64,000 nt of DNA. It comes from Circinella umbellata. Lineage: Eukaryota > Mucoromycota > Mucoromycetes > Mucorales > Lichtheimiaceae. This document shows positions 13,779-26,331 of the stretch, piece after piece. The stretch covers positions 154,356 to 218,355 of the forward strand of contig JAIWNF010000068.1 in NCBI GenBank assembly GCA_025093555.1, given 5' to 3'. The notes under the pieces were generated by a model that saw only the letters and a program-made list of their open reading frames with translations, was not told where the DNA came from and did not search any database. The position numbers and the translations under genes were made by a program. How positions within the stretch are numbered: position 1 is the first letter of the stretch; every line of letters starts with the position of its first letter.

Positions 13779-16700
13779 ATGTTATTGTCATCAATAACAC
13801 TATTATTAACACTATTGATCACTGTTGTTGTAACTGGGCAACCGGAACAACTAGGTGATCGACAAGAAAATGTAGCATGGCGTGCCGGCCATGCCGCAGG
13901 TACATAGAAATTATCATAATAATATAAATGAGATAAACTTGTTATCGAAAATATATTCACATTACAATCGTATATTACATTTAGCTTATATTGACCCATA
14001 TGTCATTGTATATGGAGGTACAGAAGATATCAATGCCGATTCTAATAGTGACACCATTACAGGTTCTACAAGTTTGTGGGTATGGGATTCAACGAGTGGA
14101 TTTTGGTATCATCCTGCTCAATTAGATGATGCAGCAAGTCCACAAATTCATTTTAGCGCAACACCTATTCCAAGTCCAGGACAAATGTTAGCCGTTTTAA
14201 GTAACACATCTACGACCGGAAGATTACAAAAATTGGATACGAATAATTGGAGCTGGTCTTTTCCATCCGCCGCCAGCTCCGTCGAACCCACTGATAATGC
14301 AGCTGGTTATGCATTAAGTTTAGCCAATAACACATTATTCATGTATGGCGGTATTACAGTGGATTCAAAGGGTATGCCTATCGTGAACTCTGTCACAAAT
14401 TATTTATATACATTGGATGCAAATGCATATATTTGGAATTCTGCTTCTAATGGTCTTGGAGTCCTTGATCATGTCATGTGTTATATTCCAAAGGCGAATG
14501 CTTTGATAAGTTTTGGTGGTACCACAACAGGGTCTCGTGCAAATCCAATTCAAGTACATATTTATAACATAATTATTTCCTATTTTTCTTATTACCATGC
14601 ATCCATTTCCCATCAGTAGTAAGTTTCTTTTTTGGGGGGACTTAATGTTAACATAATTTATATATATATGGTAAATATTATGTAGGATGTACTTGTTTTC
14701 GATTTAGCTCAACGTGTCTGGAGTCTTCGTGTTCCCGTTCAAAGTGTCAACAATGCAGTTCCTGGTGCCCGTCGACTTCATACAGCGAATTGTTTAGAAG
14801 ACCGAATGATTATTTATGGTGGTGGTACGGATCGTCCATTTGATTCTGATGTTTGGATTTTGGATGCAAGTCAATATCCTACTTTACAATGGCAAAAGGC
14901 TCCTATGAAAAATCTAGATCGAGGTCCAAATGTTCGAATGGGTCATACATCAGTATTGGATCAGAATAAACATAAAATATATATCTTTGGTGGATGGAGT
15001 GGTTCAAAATCTGGAGATACGAATGTATATGTATTAGACTATCAAAATTGGGCTTGGAGTCGTGTGACGGCAGCAGGATTTACAAATGGAGAAAATGGAG
15101 CTGAGCCTGTACCATCCGATACTAACAATGGGAATAGTGGTACTACAAGTAATGGTGATACGAACGGTAACAAAACTGCTATTATTGTCGGCTCGGCCGT
15201 AGGTGGTGCAGCAGCCATAGCTCTTGCCGCAGCAGCAATAATACTTTTTTGTTGTATTCGACGACGACGAGACAGACAACGCCAATATCAAGAAAAAGAA
15301 CAACAAGAAGAAGAAGGAAAAAAGGATGAAAAAACACTTCGTAATATATCCAATAGAAACATTCATGTCGAGTATAATAATAATATTAACAATCACAATA
15401 GTAACGACGAAGATAACGTTGAGTCTAAACCACAGCATCACAACAACAAATTACCCTCAAGAACAGTAACACCCAATTCTGCGACAGACTCAAATAATAG
15501 TAGTAAAAGAGGCAGCTATTCCACCGCTGCTATAGCAGGTGTACCATCATTAATGTTGAGTGAACTTGGTGCAACTACAGGAGGTTCTTCCACGGAATCA
15601 TTCTCTCCGAGACAACAAAGTTTTTTTGTTCAAACGCCTAATGAAATTCATACCCAAAAACCAAATGAATTTACACGACCTTTACCACAACGTAGTATCA
15701 CTAGTAGTATGCTTGCATCGACAGGGATTTCACCAACATCACCAAGTGATCAGTATACGTTCCCTACGACATTTCGATCATCTGTTTCTAGTAGTGTACC
15801 TTTAGCACAACTTGCATCGCCCCCACAACAACAATCACCTACATCAACAACACCCATTGATATTTACGAAACTGTCAGTCCATTAGAAATGCTGGCAACA
15901 TTGGGTCGACTTGATGAAGAACAAAATTATTATCCACAACAAAATAATAATATTCAGCCATTAGAAGAAGTAGAAGAAGAAGAGAAAGAAATATCAAATC
16001 AATGGCAACAATTATTACCATCAAAATATACATTATTACCAAGACAACCCATTGTGGGTCATACCAATAGTATTTATTTTGCCATGATGGACGACAATAC
16101 AAAACCAGTGGTTATCAAATCATTCGGTCGACGTGAAGCATGGGAACGTGAATGCCGAGCACTTAATAAATTGAAATCGAATCATGTTGTAGAAGTATTA
16201 CAAATGTTGAATAATGATACTACTCATTTAGCTGTTCTTGAATTCTTGGAAGAGTCATTACAATTTATCATGAAACAACAGAATTATCGGGATGATAGTA
16301 ATCAATTAAAGGACTCAAATGTACGTAAAATGATTGCAAAAAGTATTATATCCTGTTTAGCATGGACACATTCAAAAGGTAAATAAAAAATTATATGTAT
16401 ATTAATGACAAATTATAAATGATCACACGTGCGATGATAACGTGTAATAGTTTTTTTTGGGGGGAGTATAAAATGTTGACAGCTATAATTTTTTTTTTTT
16501 CAATCGTACAATTTTTTTAGATGTGGCATTCTGTGATTTGAAACCGAGTAATATTATGCGATCTGCTCAAGGTGATTGGAAGTTAATTGATCTTGAAGCA
16601 AGTCGCAGCATTGGTCAAGAAAGAATAAATTTAATAACACCCCGTTATTGTCCCCCTGAAGTCGCGCGCGCGACCACTTATGGATATGAAGGCGCAAAAG

Positions 16701-17240
16701 GAGTTGTTGCTACTGCTAGTGTAGATCTATGGTCACTTGGTTGTGTTATTTATGTAAGTTAACTTATATATTTTTTTAATATTATAATTTTGTAACAATT
16801 AGATTTCTTTTATCTTTTATTAAATCTACTATCATGTATAAATATAGGAACTAGAAAATCAACATAATCATGAACCTTTGTTCCCACAAACTATTACGGA
16901 TGAAACTGTTCTTCACTTTGTATCACACCCATCTCCATTGACACCTGCACTAAACAATGGGCTTCGATGGAATGAACAGGTTGAATTAGAGATACCTGAT
17001 TTTGAACAACATGTTCCAGACCCTAATTCACGTAATCTTATCAAATCATTGTTAAGCCGTGACCCAATTAAGCGTGGAAGTGCAAATTATTGGATGGTAA
17101 AGTTACATAAATTTCTATTCTTTTGAGGGTGGGAGTTATTGTGATTCAAGTTATTCATCTAATTAAATATTATATGTTTCTATACTAACTTAATCATTCT
17201 TTTAAAAAAAAAGAAAAATCATCCATATTTTTCTACATGA
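13779..17240 (+). CDS. Receptor-like protein kinase with Kelch-type ectodomain
   Basis: This is a 963-aa predicted type I membrane protein. Exons read 13779..13899, 13985..14553, 14686..16378, 16521..16753, 16848..17096, 17214..17240. It starts with a signal peptide (MLLSSITLLLTLLIT...). The ectodomain shows Kelch/galactose-oxidase-type blades: YVIVYGGTED, LFMYGGI, ALISFGGTT, MIIYGGGTDRPFDSDVWILD and IYIFGGWSGSKSGDTNVYVLD. One helix (about residues 395-417) with Gly/Ala-rich core is followed by RRRRDR, then a Ser/Asn/Gln-rich linker. The kinase domain covers about residues 675-960. It has the ATP lysine in VVIKSF (K708), a catalytic loop FCDLKPSN (D800, K802, N805), the metal Asp in LIDLEA (D818) in place of DFG, PPE for APE, and DLWSLGC. 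The last 27-nt exon supplies HPYFST. HRD is replaced by FCD and the Gly-rich loop is not evident, so activity is plausible but unproven. Domain identities are strong; the ligand is unknown. Confidence 0.85.
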
Positions 17241-18343
17241 GCTTTCTTTGTAATATATGTTATAGTTTCGTTTTTTTCAATGCCTTGGAGAGTAAAAAAA
17301 AAAAGCATATTTCCATTGTATACAAACATATGTGTACAAAATACATGAACAAACATACACACACATATATCAATATAAATATATATACATATACACTCAT
17401 TATGTAAAAATATATAGTTTTTGACGATTAAGATCCTATTTTTTTTTTTGCATATATAATTTTAAATATCGTCGTACCTATTTTTTAACAATTAATAATA
17501 ATAATAATAATAAATAATATTATATATAACATTGGATTGATATATACTTTGTATTTTTTTATAGGTACATTTTGATATTACTAGGTAGCAGGAAGGAGGG
17601 GGGGAAAAGAAAGGCAGGGGGGGAAGAAAAAAAACTAAAAAAGTTAACAAAAGAGAAAAAAAAACCAAAATCTTCTTGAAGAGGAGATATGAAATACATA
17701 ATATCATGTATGCATATGTATAAAATTATTCTTTTCTTAATTACACTCAATTCATATATGTCATGTAGATAAAAAAAAAAGTTCAACTTTATATGATCGT
17801 TGATAAAATATTATATCAGGAATAAAAACCACTACGATTTCTCATAACTACCTGTTGTCATGTTAAGTGTCAACTTTAAAAAAACCATATTTCTTGTGTA
17901 TACTATAATGTTTTTTCTTTAAGAAAAAAAAAGGAGTCTCTTCTGTGACAAGGTTGTGGGAGAAGAATAAAAGGATTATTGGCCACAAAGGGGACCAATA
18001 TATATAAAAGGTCATAAAATGAGTAGCAGAAGGGAGGCGGGAGAAAAACGAGATCTTGAAAGGGAGGTTAGAGTTATACAGCCAACTTTGGAATTATAAA
18101 TCACTTTTTGTGTACCTTATACTAATTTTTTTAGTGAAATAAAATGTATATATATATAAGCCCCCTTTGCCATTTATTTCTTACACACCAAAGCCCCCTT
18201 TGATGTTTTCATCAACACTAATATCAGTGTAAGTACAAGTGGCATATCTTATTCCTCTTTACTTTTTTTTTTAACTTTTATTATCTCTCTTTCTTTTTCT
18301 CTTTCTCTCTCTCTTTTTTTTTTTTACAACATAAAAAAAAACA
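17241..18343. other. Intergenic region, AT-rich, with CT-rich leader
   Basis: This holds the 3' region of the kinase gene and the promoter of the DDHD gene. Visible are a TATATATATAAG stretch near 18149-18160 and a long pyrimidine tract at about 18255-18326, 20 bp before the next start. Small ORFs on both strands look random. Confidence 0.45.
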
Positions 18344-20555
18344 ATGTATTTTGAAGCAACTGGACTTAATACACCTGAACTTTCACCTGGTTTTTATACA
18401 GGTATATATATACATATATATTAATTGAGTCATAAGGATATACTATCTTTTTTATTTATTTATTCTTTGTTTTATATTATTATTATTATTAGCAATGGAA
18501 GATCCAGAAGATTTAAATAATCAACCAACACTCGAAGACGAAAAAAACGAAAAAGTAACTCAACTTTTCGAAGATGACTTAACTTATTATGCCAACGCAG
18601 ATCATGTCGTATTTGTTATTCATGTAAAGTATATATTGTTATAAATAACAAAAGTCAAACAACAAGCTTAAATTAATCAATATACAATATGGTTATCTAA
18701 ACATTTCTATAAAATATTATACTTCAAATATAGGGAATCGGTCAAGTATGTTAAATATACACATAATATAAACATTTATCGCCACCCTTCTTATTTTTTC
18801 GACTTCTATTTCTCTCTTTTTTTTACAATACTATTTGTTTTTTTCTCTTTTCAAAAAAAAAAGTTATAACAGTACAATTAATTATTTTTATATTATAATA
18901 GCAAACTGAACAATATGGAATGTTTCATACACACAGTAAGTTTATTATTAGAAAATTGATGTGTAACAATCATATGTAACCAAAAAATTATAATTATAGT
19001 GCAATCATTAAGAGATAGCATGAAAGAAGTACTAGCCACAAAATTACCACAAGAGGATATTCGTATCAAAATGATTCCTATTGAATGGCATCGACATGTT
19101 CATGCTCAGACGGATCATTGGATAGATCGTGTCATGCCAAAAACAATACCTACTGTTCGATTAATTCAAAGTGATTATTTATCTGATGTCATGTATTATT
19201 TTACTAAAGAACGAGGACAAAGTATTATTGATCATGTTACAAAACAATTTAATGATTCTTACCATCATTTTATGGAACAACAACCTAATTTTAATGGAAA
19301 AATATCAATTCTTGGTTATTCGTAAGTTATTATTATTATTATTACTATGTCATTATTTCCAAGTTACAATCTCTCTCTCTCCCTCTACTCCCTCTTTTAT
19401 ATATATATATATATATGCATCACCATTTTCGATAATATATATATATGTTCAAAAAATAAAACTCTCCCTTCTTTCCCTTTTTTTTCCCTCTCCTAAGAAA
19501 CAAAAAGAGCAGTAATCTGTTTTCTCTCTCTAATTATATTTTTTTTTTAAAAAAAAAATAGACTTGGCGGCTTAATTACATGGGATATTTTATCTCATCA
19601 ACGACAAGATTTAACCACACAAGAAATAGAACAATTTACCAAATTTGATATTCATGTTCCAAAACTTGATTTCAAAGTAGATTATTTATTTGGCATGGGT
19701 TGTCCTTTAGCAGGATTATTAATTGCACGAAATCAAGATCCTCGATATTATCATCCAGATTATAATACTGTATTTGAGAATATTTATCATCCAATGGACC
19801 CCTTGGCTTTTCGTTTAGAACCCCTTTTAAATCCAGACTTTGAAGCACCTGCTGTCTCTTTGAAAGAAGCCAATGTTCAACAATCGACCTCCTTTACTTC
19901 CATGTTTTTTTCCTTATTTTTAGGAACATCCAATACTATAAGTGATAAAAATCAAGAAACGGTGGCTACAAAAGAAGATCAAGGGGGAGGAGGTATTCTT
20001 TCGTCATTGTTTGGTTATTTTTATCCAACATCTCTATCGGATGATTTAGAAGAAGAAGAAGAAGAAGAAGTATCTCAACGACGTGCAAGTGAAGGTGATA
20101 TTTTAAGGTTTAAAAAACCAGAAACAATGACAAGCGCATCACATCGTCATCGAGCACAATCAATGCCTTCACTTGCTACAAATTCTTCTAATAATTCAAA
20201 AGAAGAGAATATCATACCAACACCCTCATTTTCAACCACGCCTACATCCTCACGTTCTACCACAGCACCACAAACGCCTACAACAGAAGACTATGATTCA
20301 CCCTTATTATCCAAGAAAGAATATAAAGACAATCTAATGATGATGGATATAGATTTTGAAAAAATAGAATCTTCAGAAAAATCATTACCAGCATTACCCT
20401 TAGGTCGTCGATATGATTATGAATTGACACCTGAAAATTTTATGGGTATGATTTCAAATGAATATATTTTGGGATTACAAGCTCATTTTTCATATTGGAA
20501 AAATAAAGATATGCATTGGCATATCTTTTGTCGAATGGAAGGTATTGAGCATTGA
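18344..20555 (+). CDS. DDHD-domain phospholipase (PA-preferring PLA1 type)
   Basis: This is a 516-aa intracellular lipase of the DDHD/phosphatidic-acid-preferring phospholipase A1 family, which removes an acyl chain from phospholipids at organelle membranes. Exons read 18344..18401, 18493..18623, 18734..18745, 18902..18935, 19000..19321, 19562..20555. Exon 3 has only 12 nt and encodes Gly-Ile-Gly-Gln, completing FVIHGIGQ, a family motif. The lipase motif is GYSLGG; its serine (S186) codon is split by the 240-nt intron 5 (TC^A). The DDHD region follows: DYLFGMGCPLAG, YHPMDPLAFRLEPLL, and at the C-terminus LQAHFSYWKNKDMHWHIF. A low-complexity Ser/Thr/Glu insert of about 170 residues sits between the DDHD halves. 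Without exon 3 the motif would be lost, which supports the micro-exon. The protein is shorter than many relatives at the N-terminus. Confidence 0.88.
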
Positions 20556-20587
20556 AAATTTTAATGTGTATTTCCTTCAACCATATA

Positions 20588-20622
<35 letters not shown>

Positions 20623-21133
20623 CTATAATTTCTCATCCAATCTCCTTTTACATATATATATCTTTGTCATTATTTGTTATTAGCATTATTTCTTTTCTTT
20701 TTAATTTTTATTATCAACAACAAAAATAATCATCCTTTTTCATTCCTTTCAAAAAAAAAACGAACTAAACATTGTTATAAACACACTCACATATCACACT
20801 CATATATATTTAATAATATCAATACGTACACTCACATTCAACACATTTTATTGATACAGAGTAAAAAGTACTGCTTTACTTTGAAGATTTACTTCTCTCT
20901 TTTTTTGTTGTTATATAATCATGATTAGCTCAGTACGAACCCAAACAAACAACACGTTTAAAAAAAAAGAGAATACGTAATAAGGTTACTACTACATTTA
21001 GATTTATATTACTGTTTATAAGCAAAAAAAAACAAAAAAACAAAAAGAATACTACAAGTATGATCAATACTATTATTATTATCGTTATGAATTATTACTA
21101 ATAATTATTTATATAAGTTTCGTTAATTATCTT
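20556..21133. other. Convergent intergenic region with (CT)n
   Basis: This lies between two convergent gene ends. It contains a (CT)n microsatellite at about 20590-20620 and AT-rich sequence; no gene is seen. Confidence 0.5.
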
Positions 21134-22757
21134 TTAACAGTACCAGCCTGTGGATGTAGTATCAAATATAGATGAAGTTTGAAGATCTAATAATTTTTAC
21201 ATTATAAATAGGTTATTACATAAAGAACTTTTTATATAAAATACCACAAAAAAAATTCGAAACTTACTGGCAGTGGAAGACCCACCCATTAAAAAATAAT
21301 GTTCTTCTGGTGTACGACTATTAGATGTATCCGAAGTAGATGGTGGATTCACAGATAATAAAGGTGGAGCAATGCCAGATGGGTGTTGATTATGTTCATG
21401 CTGATGAGGATGATGTGAATAATGATGTTGAGAATGCGCTATTTCTGCAGGTGTAGAAGAACCATGCTGATGTTGTTGTTGTTGATGTTGTTGTTGCTTT
21501 GTACCATCATAAGGTAAATGATTAAACAAAGACCAATCTCCCATCATGAGAGAGTCTGTAAAAGGTGAGTGAGATGTTGGTTCTGTAGGGAAAAAAATGG
21601 ATGGATCAGTAGGTGGTGGAGTAATAAGGTCATCTTGTGAATGATAATAGAACGAAGGAGGTGCAGGAGGAGGTGCAGGAGGTGCAGTATTAGCTATGGT
21701 GTTATTATTATTATTATTACTATTATCATTATTGCCAACCACAGTATTAGTACTTTTAGTACTATTTGCCGCAGCAGCACCAGAAGTAACAATTCCACTG
21801 GCTAAATTTTGTTTACTTGAAATGTGTTCACTCATTCCATCATCTGTTGTACGTTGTCTTTTACGTTTTGTTGCTGTTGCTGTAGAGTTATTATTTATTG
21901 TTGAAGAAGAGGATGTAGACATACTATTTCTTTTACCCCGAGCAATTCTTTGTTCACCTCGTAATCTCAATTGTGCCAAAATAGAACGAGATTCTTGAAC
22001 TTCTTGTTCTGTTTTACACATATGAGTAGCTAATTCTTGTGTTTGGATATTATTTGAACAAGTTGCACTTGTTGTTGCTACAGCAGTAGCACTATCACTG
22101 CTACGTCTGTGAGTAGTAGTAGTAGTAGTAGTTGCAGCAGAAGATGAGGAAGGAGTTAAAAGAGGACTACTTGTGCCTGTACTTGTAATAGTAGAGCTAG
22201 TAGTATTGTTATTTTTACATAAGGAATGCAGCATGTTTCTTTGTAATTCTAAATCTGCTTCAATACGTCGTATCCTTGCTTCAAGATGAGATAGATTATC
22301 AATAAAAGGATCTACATTAGTAGGTTGAGTATTTCTTGAACGACGAGAACTTGGATAAGCACATAAAACACCTGTAGTTAAACAACGAGTACAATTAGGA
22401 TGGATACCATCACATCGAACCTGATAGATTGAGTTATTATAATAATAATAATAATATGGATTAATATAGGTGTGTATGAACCCCTTAAAAAAAGAACGCA
22501 CAGACAAACCCGACAATGCCGCATACATATATATATATATATATTACCTTTTTATGATGGCAACGAAAACAGGCGATTGGTGCCCTTGGTCTTTTCATCG
22601 AGGGGTGCATTCGTGTCATCGTTTGTTGTTGAGTATTAGTATTATTACTATTCGATTTATTATTTCCTTGATGAGGATTATTACTTGCTGCTGCTCTTGT
22701 TGTTGTTGTTGTAGAGGATGACTGTGTCATATTATTTTTATTATTATTGGTTGGCAT
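21134..22757 (-). CDS. Zn2Cys6 fungal transcription factor with coiled coil
   Basis: This is a 471-aa predicted DNA-binding regulator. Exons read complement(22548..22757, 21268..22420, 21134..21186). The zinc cluster is APIACFRCHHKKVRCDG followed by HPNCTRCLTTGVLC, giving all six Cys; an intron falls between KK and VRCD. A short leucine-rich coiled coil follows (LEARIRRIEADLELQRNMLH), as in dimeric Gal4-type factors. The remainder is low-complexity Ser/Thr/Asn/His/Pro, with no fungal-specific middle homology domain, so the target genes cannot be inferred. The last exon is short (18 codons, ending TSTGWYC) and rests only on splice signals. The start Met is the first in the exon after an AT/GA-rich leader. 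Confidence 0.85.
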
Positions 22758-22983
22758 GGTTATATCAAAAAAAGTTGTTGTCAAAAAAAAATAAAAGTGA
22801 AGGGCAAACAAAGATATTTAAAAGGAAGAGAAGAAAAGAAGAGAGAAAGAGAGAGAGAGGGAGAAAGAGAGAGAGAGAGGGAAAAAAGTAATTTTAGATC
22901 GAATTACTGCAGGTTTTGTTTGCAAAGTAAATAACTATATTTATATAGAATTATAGTACTCTGTAACAAAACTATACAGAAGA

Positions 22984-23023
<40 letters not shown>

Positions 23024-24317
23024 TTTACTACTGATACTATTAGACTATTATACTATCATGATTTTTTTTAGAAAAGAAAAACAAAAAGAGAGAGAAGGAG
23101 GAGCATCAACCCGCCTTGATTTGAATGACAAACACTCCCCAGAAACTATCAAGCTTTATTATTGTCATATACATACAAATAATCCAGATTATCCAATTCA
23201 CATATAGAACTAATCCTCTTTCTTTTTTCTTTCTTTAAGGTTTAATAATAATTCAAGATAAATGTGTGATTGTAGTATGGTTATGCACAAAAATAACTAT
23301 TTGATTCAATTTATTTTTGTTTTTTGCTTTTCAAGCATTATATAAGTTGTCCCTTCTGAACCCTGTAATAATAACTATTTTCCCCCACACCTCCCCTTTC
23401 CCTTTTCTTTCTCTTTTAATCCATTCTTCCCCTTGAAATTTTTTTTCCTTTCTCCCTTTCCGTCTAATTCACTCTATTCTCTCCCCCCCTTTTTTTTTTC
23501 TAACAATCCCTTTTTTTGTTTTCTGTCTATCCAATTGTTCTTTTAAAGCCAAAAAAAAGGAGAATGGTTAGTTAATAATTTAAAGATAGGAATACTATTA
23601 TTATTTCTTCTTTTATGAGAATATATATATATATATATATAGTCAATACCGGCGATAACAACGGCTTAAATATTAAAGACAATTCTTTGGAATAGAAAAT
23701 GACATCAATTGTTTCACAAAATTCATGCAACAATGCAAAAAATTGTTATTATTAATTAAAAATAACTATTATTAAAAGTATTCTCGAATTCCAGAATGAC
23801 CTATATAATTATACTTAATTATTATAAAAAAAGAGAGAGAGAGATTCTATTTCTTCTTTTTACATATATTTATATAGATACGTATATTATACATCTTATG
23901 CATTGACACTAATAATACGTACTATTTCTTATAATGTATGTATAATAGATAATAACATTTATTATTATGTAAATGCATATACGAAATTAATCGAATATTA
24001 CGTTAGTTATTTTCAAAATTAGGATCTCCCATACAAAACATTACTCTCCTGTTATTCTTATAAGAAGAATCATTTATTCTATTCTATTTGTTCTTTTTTA
24101 CTATGGGGATCAGTTTATTTTTCTTTTAACTCGGATAATCCAAACAAAAGAAACCCTTACGCTCCTTATCAAATCAATTGTTTTTTCCGAAATGTTTTAT
24201 AGTTTAAACTCGTCGGGTTCTTTCCTTTTTTGAGATAAAAAACATCATTTTTTCTTAAAATATATCAGCTTCTTTATTCATACTTTTATCCTCAAAAAAA
24301 AAAAAACATTGAAAGCG
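22758..24317. promoter_or_regulatory. Divergent intergenic region, Zn2Cys6 factor / PEBP gene
   Basis: This is a 1.56-kb shared upstream region. It holds GA-rich runs at 22830-22880, (AT)n at about 22992-23022 and 23622-23640, and a pyrimidine-rich block at about 23375-23540. No gene is seen on either strand. Confidence 0.4.
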
Positions 24318-24853
24318 ATGCCACTTGTAACTAGTGAAATGAATATAGAATTAGCCTTGAAAAAGGCACATATTATTCCAACATGTTTGTATCAATCATT
24401 TAATATATTATAATATGGGGTAAAATTGTATACTGTTATAATTAAAATAGTTTTTTATTAGTGATCCCAGAAAACTTTAGTTCAACAACATTACTTGAAA
24501 TAAAATATGCAAATGATCAAGATGCTGCACTTGGTAATGAATTAAGCTTACAAGATACTATTCATCCACCTGATATCTTTTTTTTACCTGCGGATGAATC
24601 TGAATTTTATACTTTAATGCTGGTAAAAAATCATATCGTGAATTATTTATCGGCTGGTTTATTATTATTATAGAAACTAAAAGAAATTGATTCTATTTAG
24701 ATTGATCCAGATGCACCTTCAGCTCAAGATAATCATTATAGTCCATTTCGTCATTGGATTGTTACTAATATTCCAGGTTTATATCATTAATATTAATTTG
24801 GGGGGGGGGTGATGGGACAACACATAATAGTTTCTTATATATTAACAATAGAA

Positions 24854-24897
<44 letters not shown>

Positions 24898-25139
24898 GAT
24901 CAGCACCACAAATTAATGGAAGTACAGCAAATCAACTGTCATCTTATTACAAACCATCCCCACCCAAAGGTACTGGATTTCATCGATACATTTTCTTTCT
25001 TTATAAACAAAAAGATGGAAAATTGGATATAAATAATTCAAGTATTCCAGAATCACGTGCCAAATTTGATTTTCAGCAATTTGCAAAAGACAATCAACTT
25101 ACTCTTGTTGGTGTAAACTTTTTTAAAGCATCTTCTTAA
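24318..25139 (+). CDS. PEBP family protein (phosphatidylethanolamine-binding)
   Basis: This is a 181-aa protein of the PEBP/YbhB-Tfs1 family; in yeast Tfs1 inhibits carboxypeptidase Y and modulates Ras signalling. Exons read 24318..24384, 24462..24622, 24701..24776, 24898..25139. Family signatures in order are IIP near the N-terminus, LEIKYAND, YTLMLIDPDAPS (the DPDxP anion-site motif), FRHWIVTNIPGS, and GTGFHRYIFFLYKQ (the HRY/FLL-like second motif), ending in FKASS. Length matches small cytosolic PEBPs. Intron 3 contains a long (AT)n tract at about 24856-24892 directly before its acceptor. The stop is only 56 bp upstream of the next start codon. The role in this organism is unknown. Confidence 0.9.
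24856..24892. repeat. (AT)n microsatellite in PEBP intron 3
   Basis: About eighteen TA/AT units lie immediately upstream of the intron's 3' splice site; a length-variable tract here could affect acceptor recognition. Confidence 0.85.
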
Positions 25140-25195
25140 AAAACTTATTATATAATAAAGAACACCCCCTCCTTTTTTTTTAATATAATCTTATA

Positions 25196-26132
25196 ATGAA
25201 TGTAAATAATAATCAAACAACAGCAATACCACAAGAAGAAGAATATATTGGTTTAGATTCTTTAACAGATGCTTTAGTTACTGTGGGTGATTGTTTTGGT
25301 ACAATGAATCAGCAAATGAATAACTTGAATCAAGCTAATGAATCACTTCAACGACTCAATCGATCATTTGGTGCTTTTTTATTTGCAATGACAGCGCATG
25401 GTTCTGCTTTACAATATAATCATGTAAAATAGTAATTTAAACTTGGACTCTATTTTTAATATAACACCCCAACCATTATTATCTCTTCGTTTTTTTTTTC
25501 TTATGCATAAAAAAACAATAACAATAAACAATAGATACCCGATACCAATTTATCCAAATCATCCAATCGTCATAATCAACAAGGTCGAATCGAAAAGAAA
25601 ACAAATAAAGGTTCAGGACGACGATTTTCTTCAAAGGTAAAAAAAAAAAAATCAACGAGATAAACCTCCAATCCACTAATTATATACCTTTTTAGATTGA
25701 TATTTCAAAAATTCTTGATGTTCTTCCACGTCAATTTCGAGAACAAAGTGTAAATTATTATTAACTATTGAGGAGAAAGAGGGAGAGAGAGAGTGAAGGA
25801 CAGAATCAATTGGATTATTCTAATATATATATAATTTAGGAACATACAAAATTTATGAAAAAAGTACTTAAAGGACTTTCTAAAGAACCACAAGGATATA
25901 CATTAGCTGAATTAGCTAAAGTAGCTGACATTCCTCAACATAAAGTAACAGAATGTTTAAAAGAACTTGTACATAGTAAACATGTATTAAAACGACCTCG
26001 CAGGGTAAATACGTAGAGTATCTATCTATGGGTAGTTGTAGTTTTTTATTAACTCTCCCACATTTTTATCTTTTATAGGGTAAATTAACTACATATCAAT
26101 TTAATCCAGATCGATATCCTTCATTACAATAA
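25196..26132 (+). CDS. DAM1: DASH complex subunit Dam1-like, with C-terminal winged helix
   Basis: This is a 200-aa predicted kinetochore protein. Exons read 25196..25423, 25535..25636, 25696..25749, 25840..26004, 26079..26132. The N-terminal 76 residues have the Dam1 pattern (LDSLTDALVTVGDCF, then ANESLQRLNRSFGAFLFAM), a helical segment by which Dam1 joins the DASH/DAM1 ring that couples microtubules to kinetochores. A basic linker follows (NQQGRIEKKTNKGSGRR). The C-terminal part looks like a winged helix-turn-helix: LPRQFRE, YTLAELAKVADIPQHKV, ECLKELVHSKHVLKR, then a Gly/Thr wing and NPDRYPSLQ. Exon 2 has an in-frame stop (TAG) just upstream, so it must be spliced from the Dam1 exon, supporting one gene. 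The exon 3 donor is AGT^GTAAAT. That this is one protein is inferred from splicing signals alone. Confidence 0.7.
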
Positions 26133-26331
26133 AAAAAAGAAGAAGAGAAAAGAACTTTATTATACAAAAAAAACTTGGAATATTGTTTGGCTATAAAAAC
26201 ACACACACACACACACACACAGACGTAGATAGGAAGGGAGCAGGAAATAAGAGAGAAAAAAAAAGTTGATGGGGGGGGGAATCATATATTAATATATATA
26301 TATTTAAAAGAAAAAAAAATAGACAAGGATT
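26133..26331. repeat. Convergent gap with (CA)n
   Basis: This is a short gap between convergent genes, containing a (CA)n microsatellite at about 26199-26221 and an AT-rich stretch. It probably holds both polyadenylation regions. Confidence 0.6.

Noticed and set aside
20590..20620. (CT)n tract as a possible regulatory element
   Set aside because: It lies between two convergent 3' ends and is simply a microsatellite.
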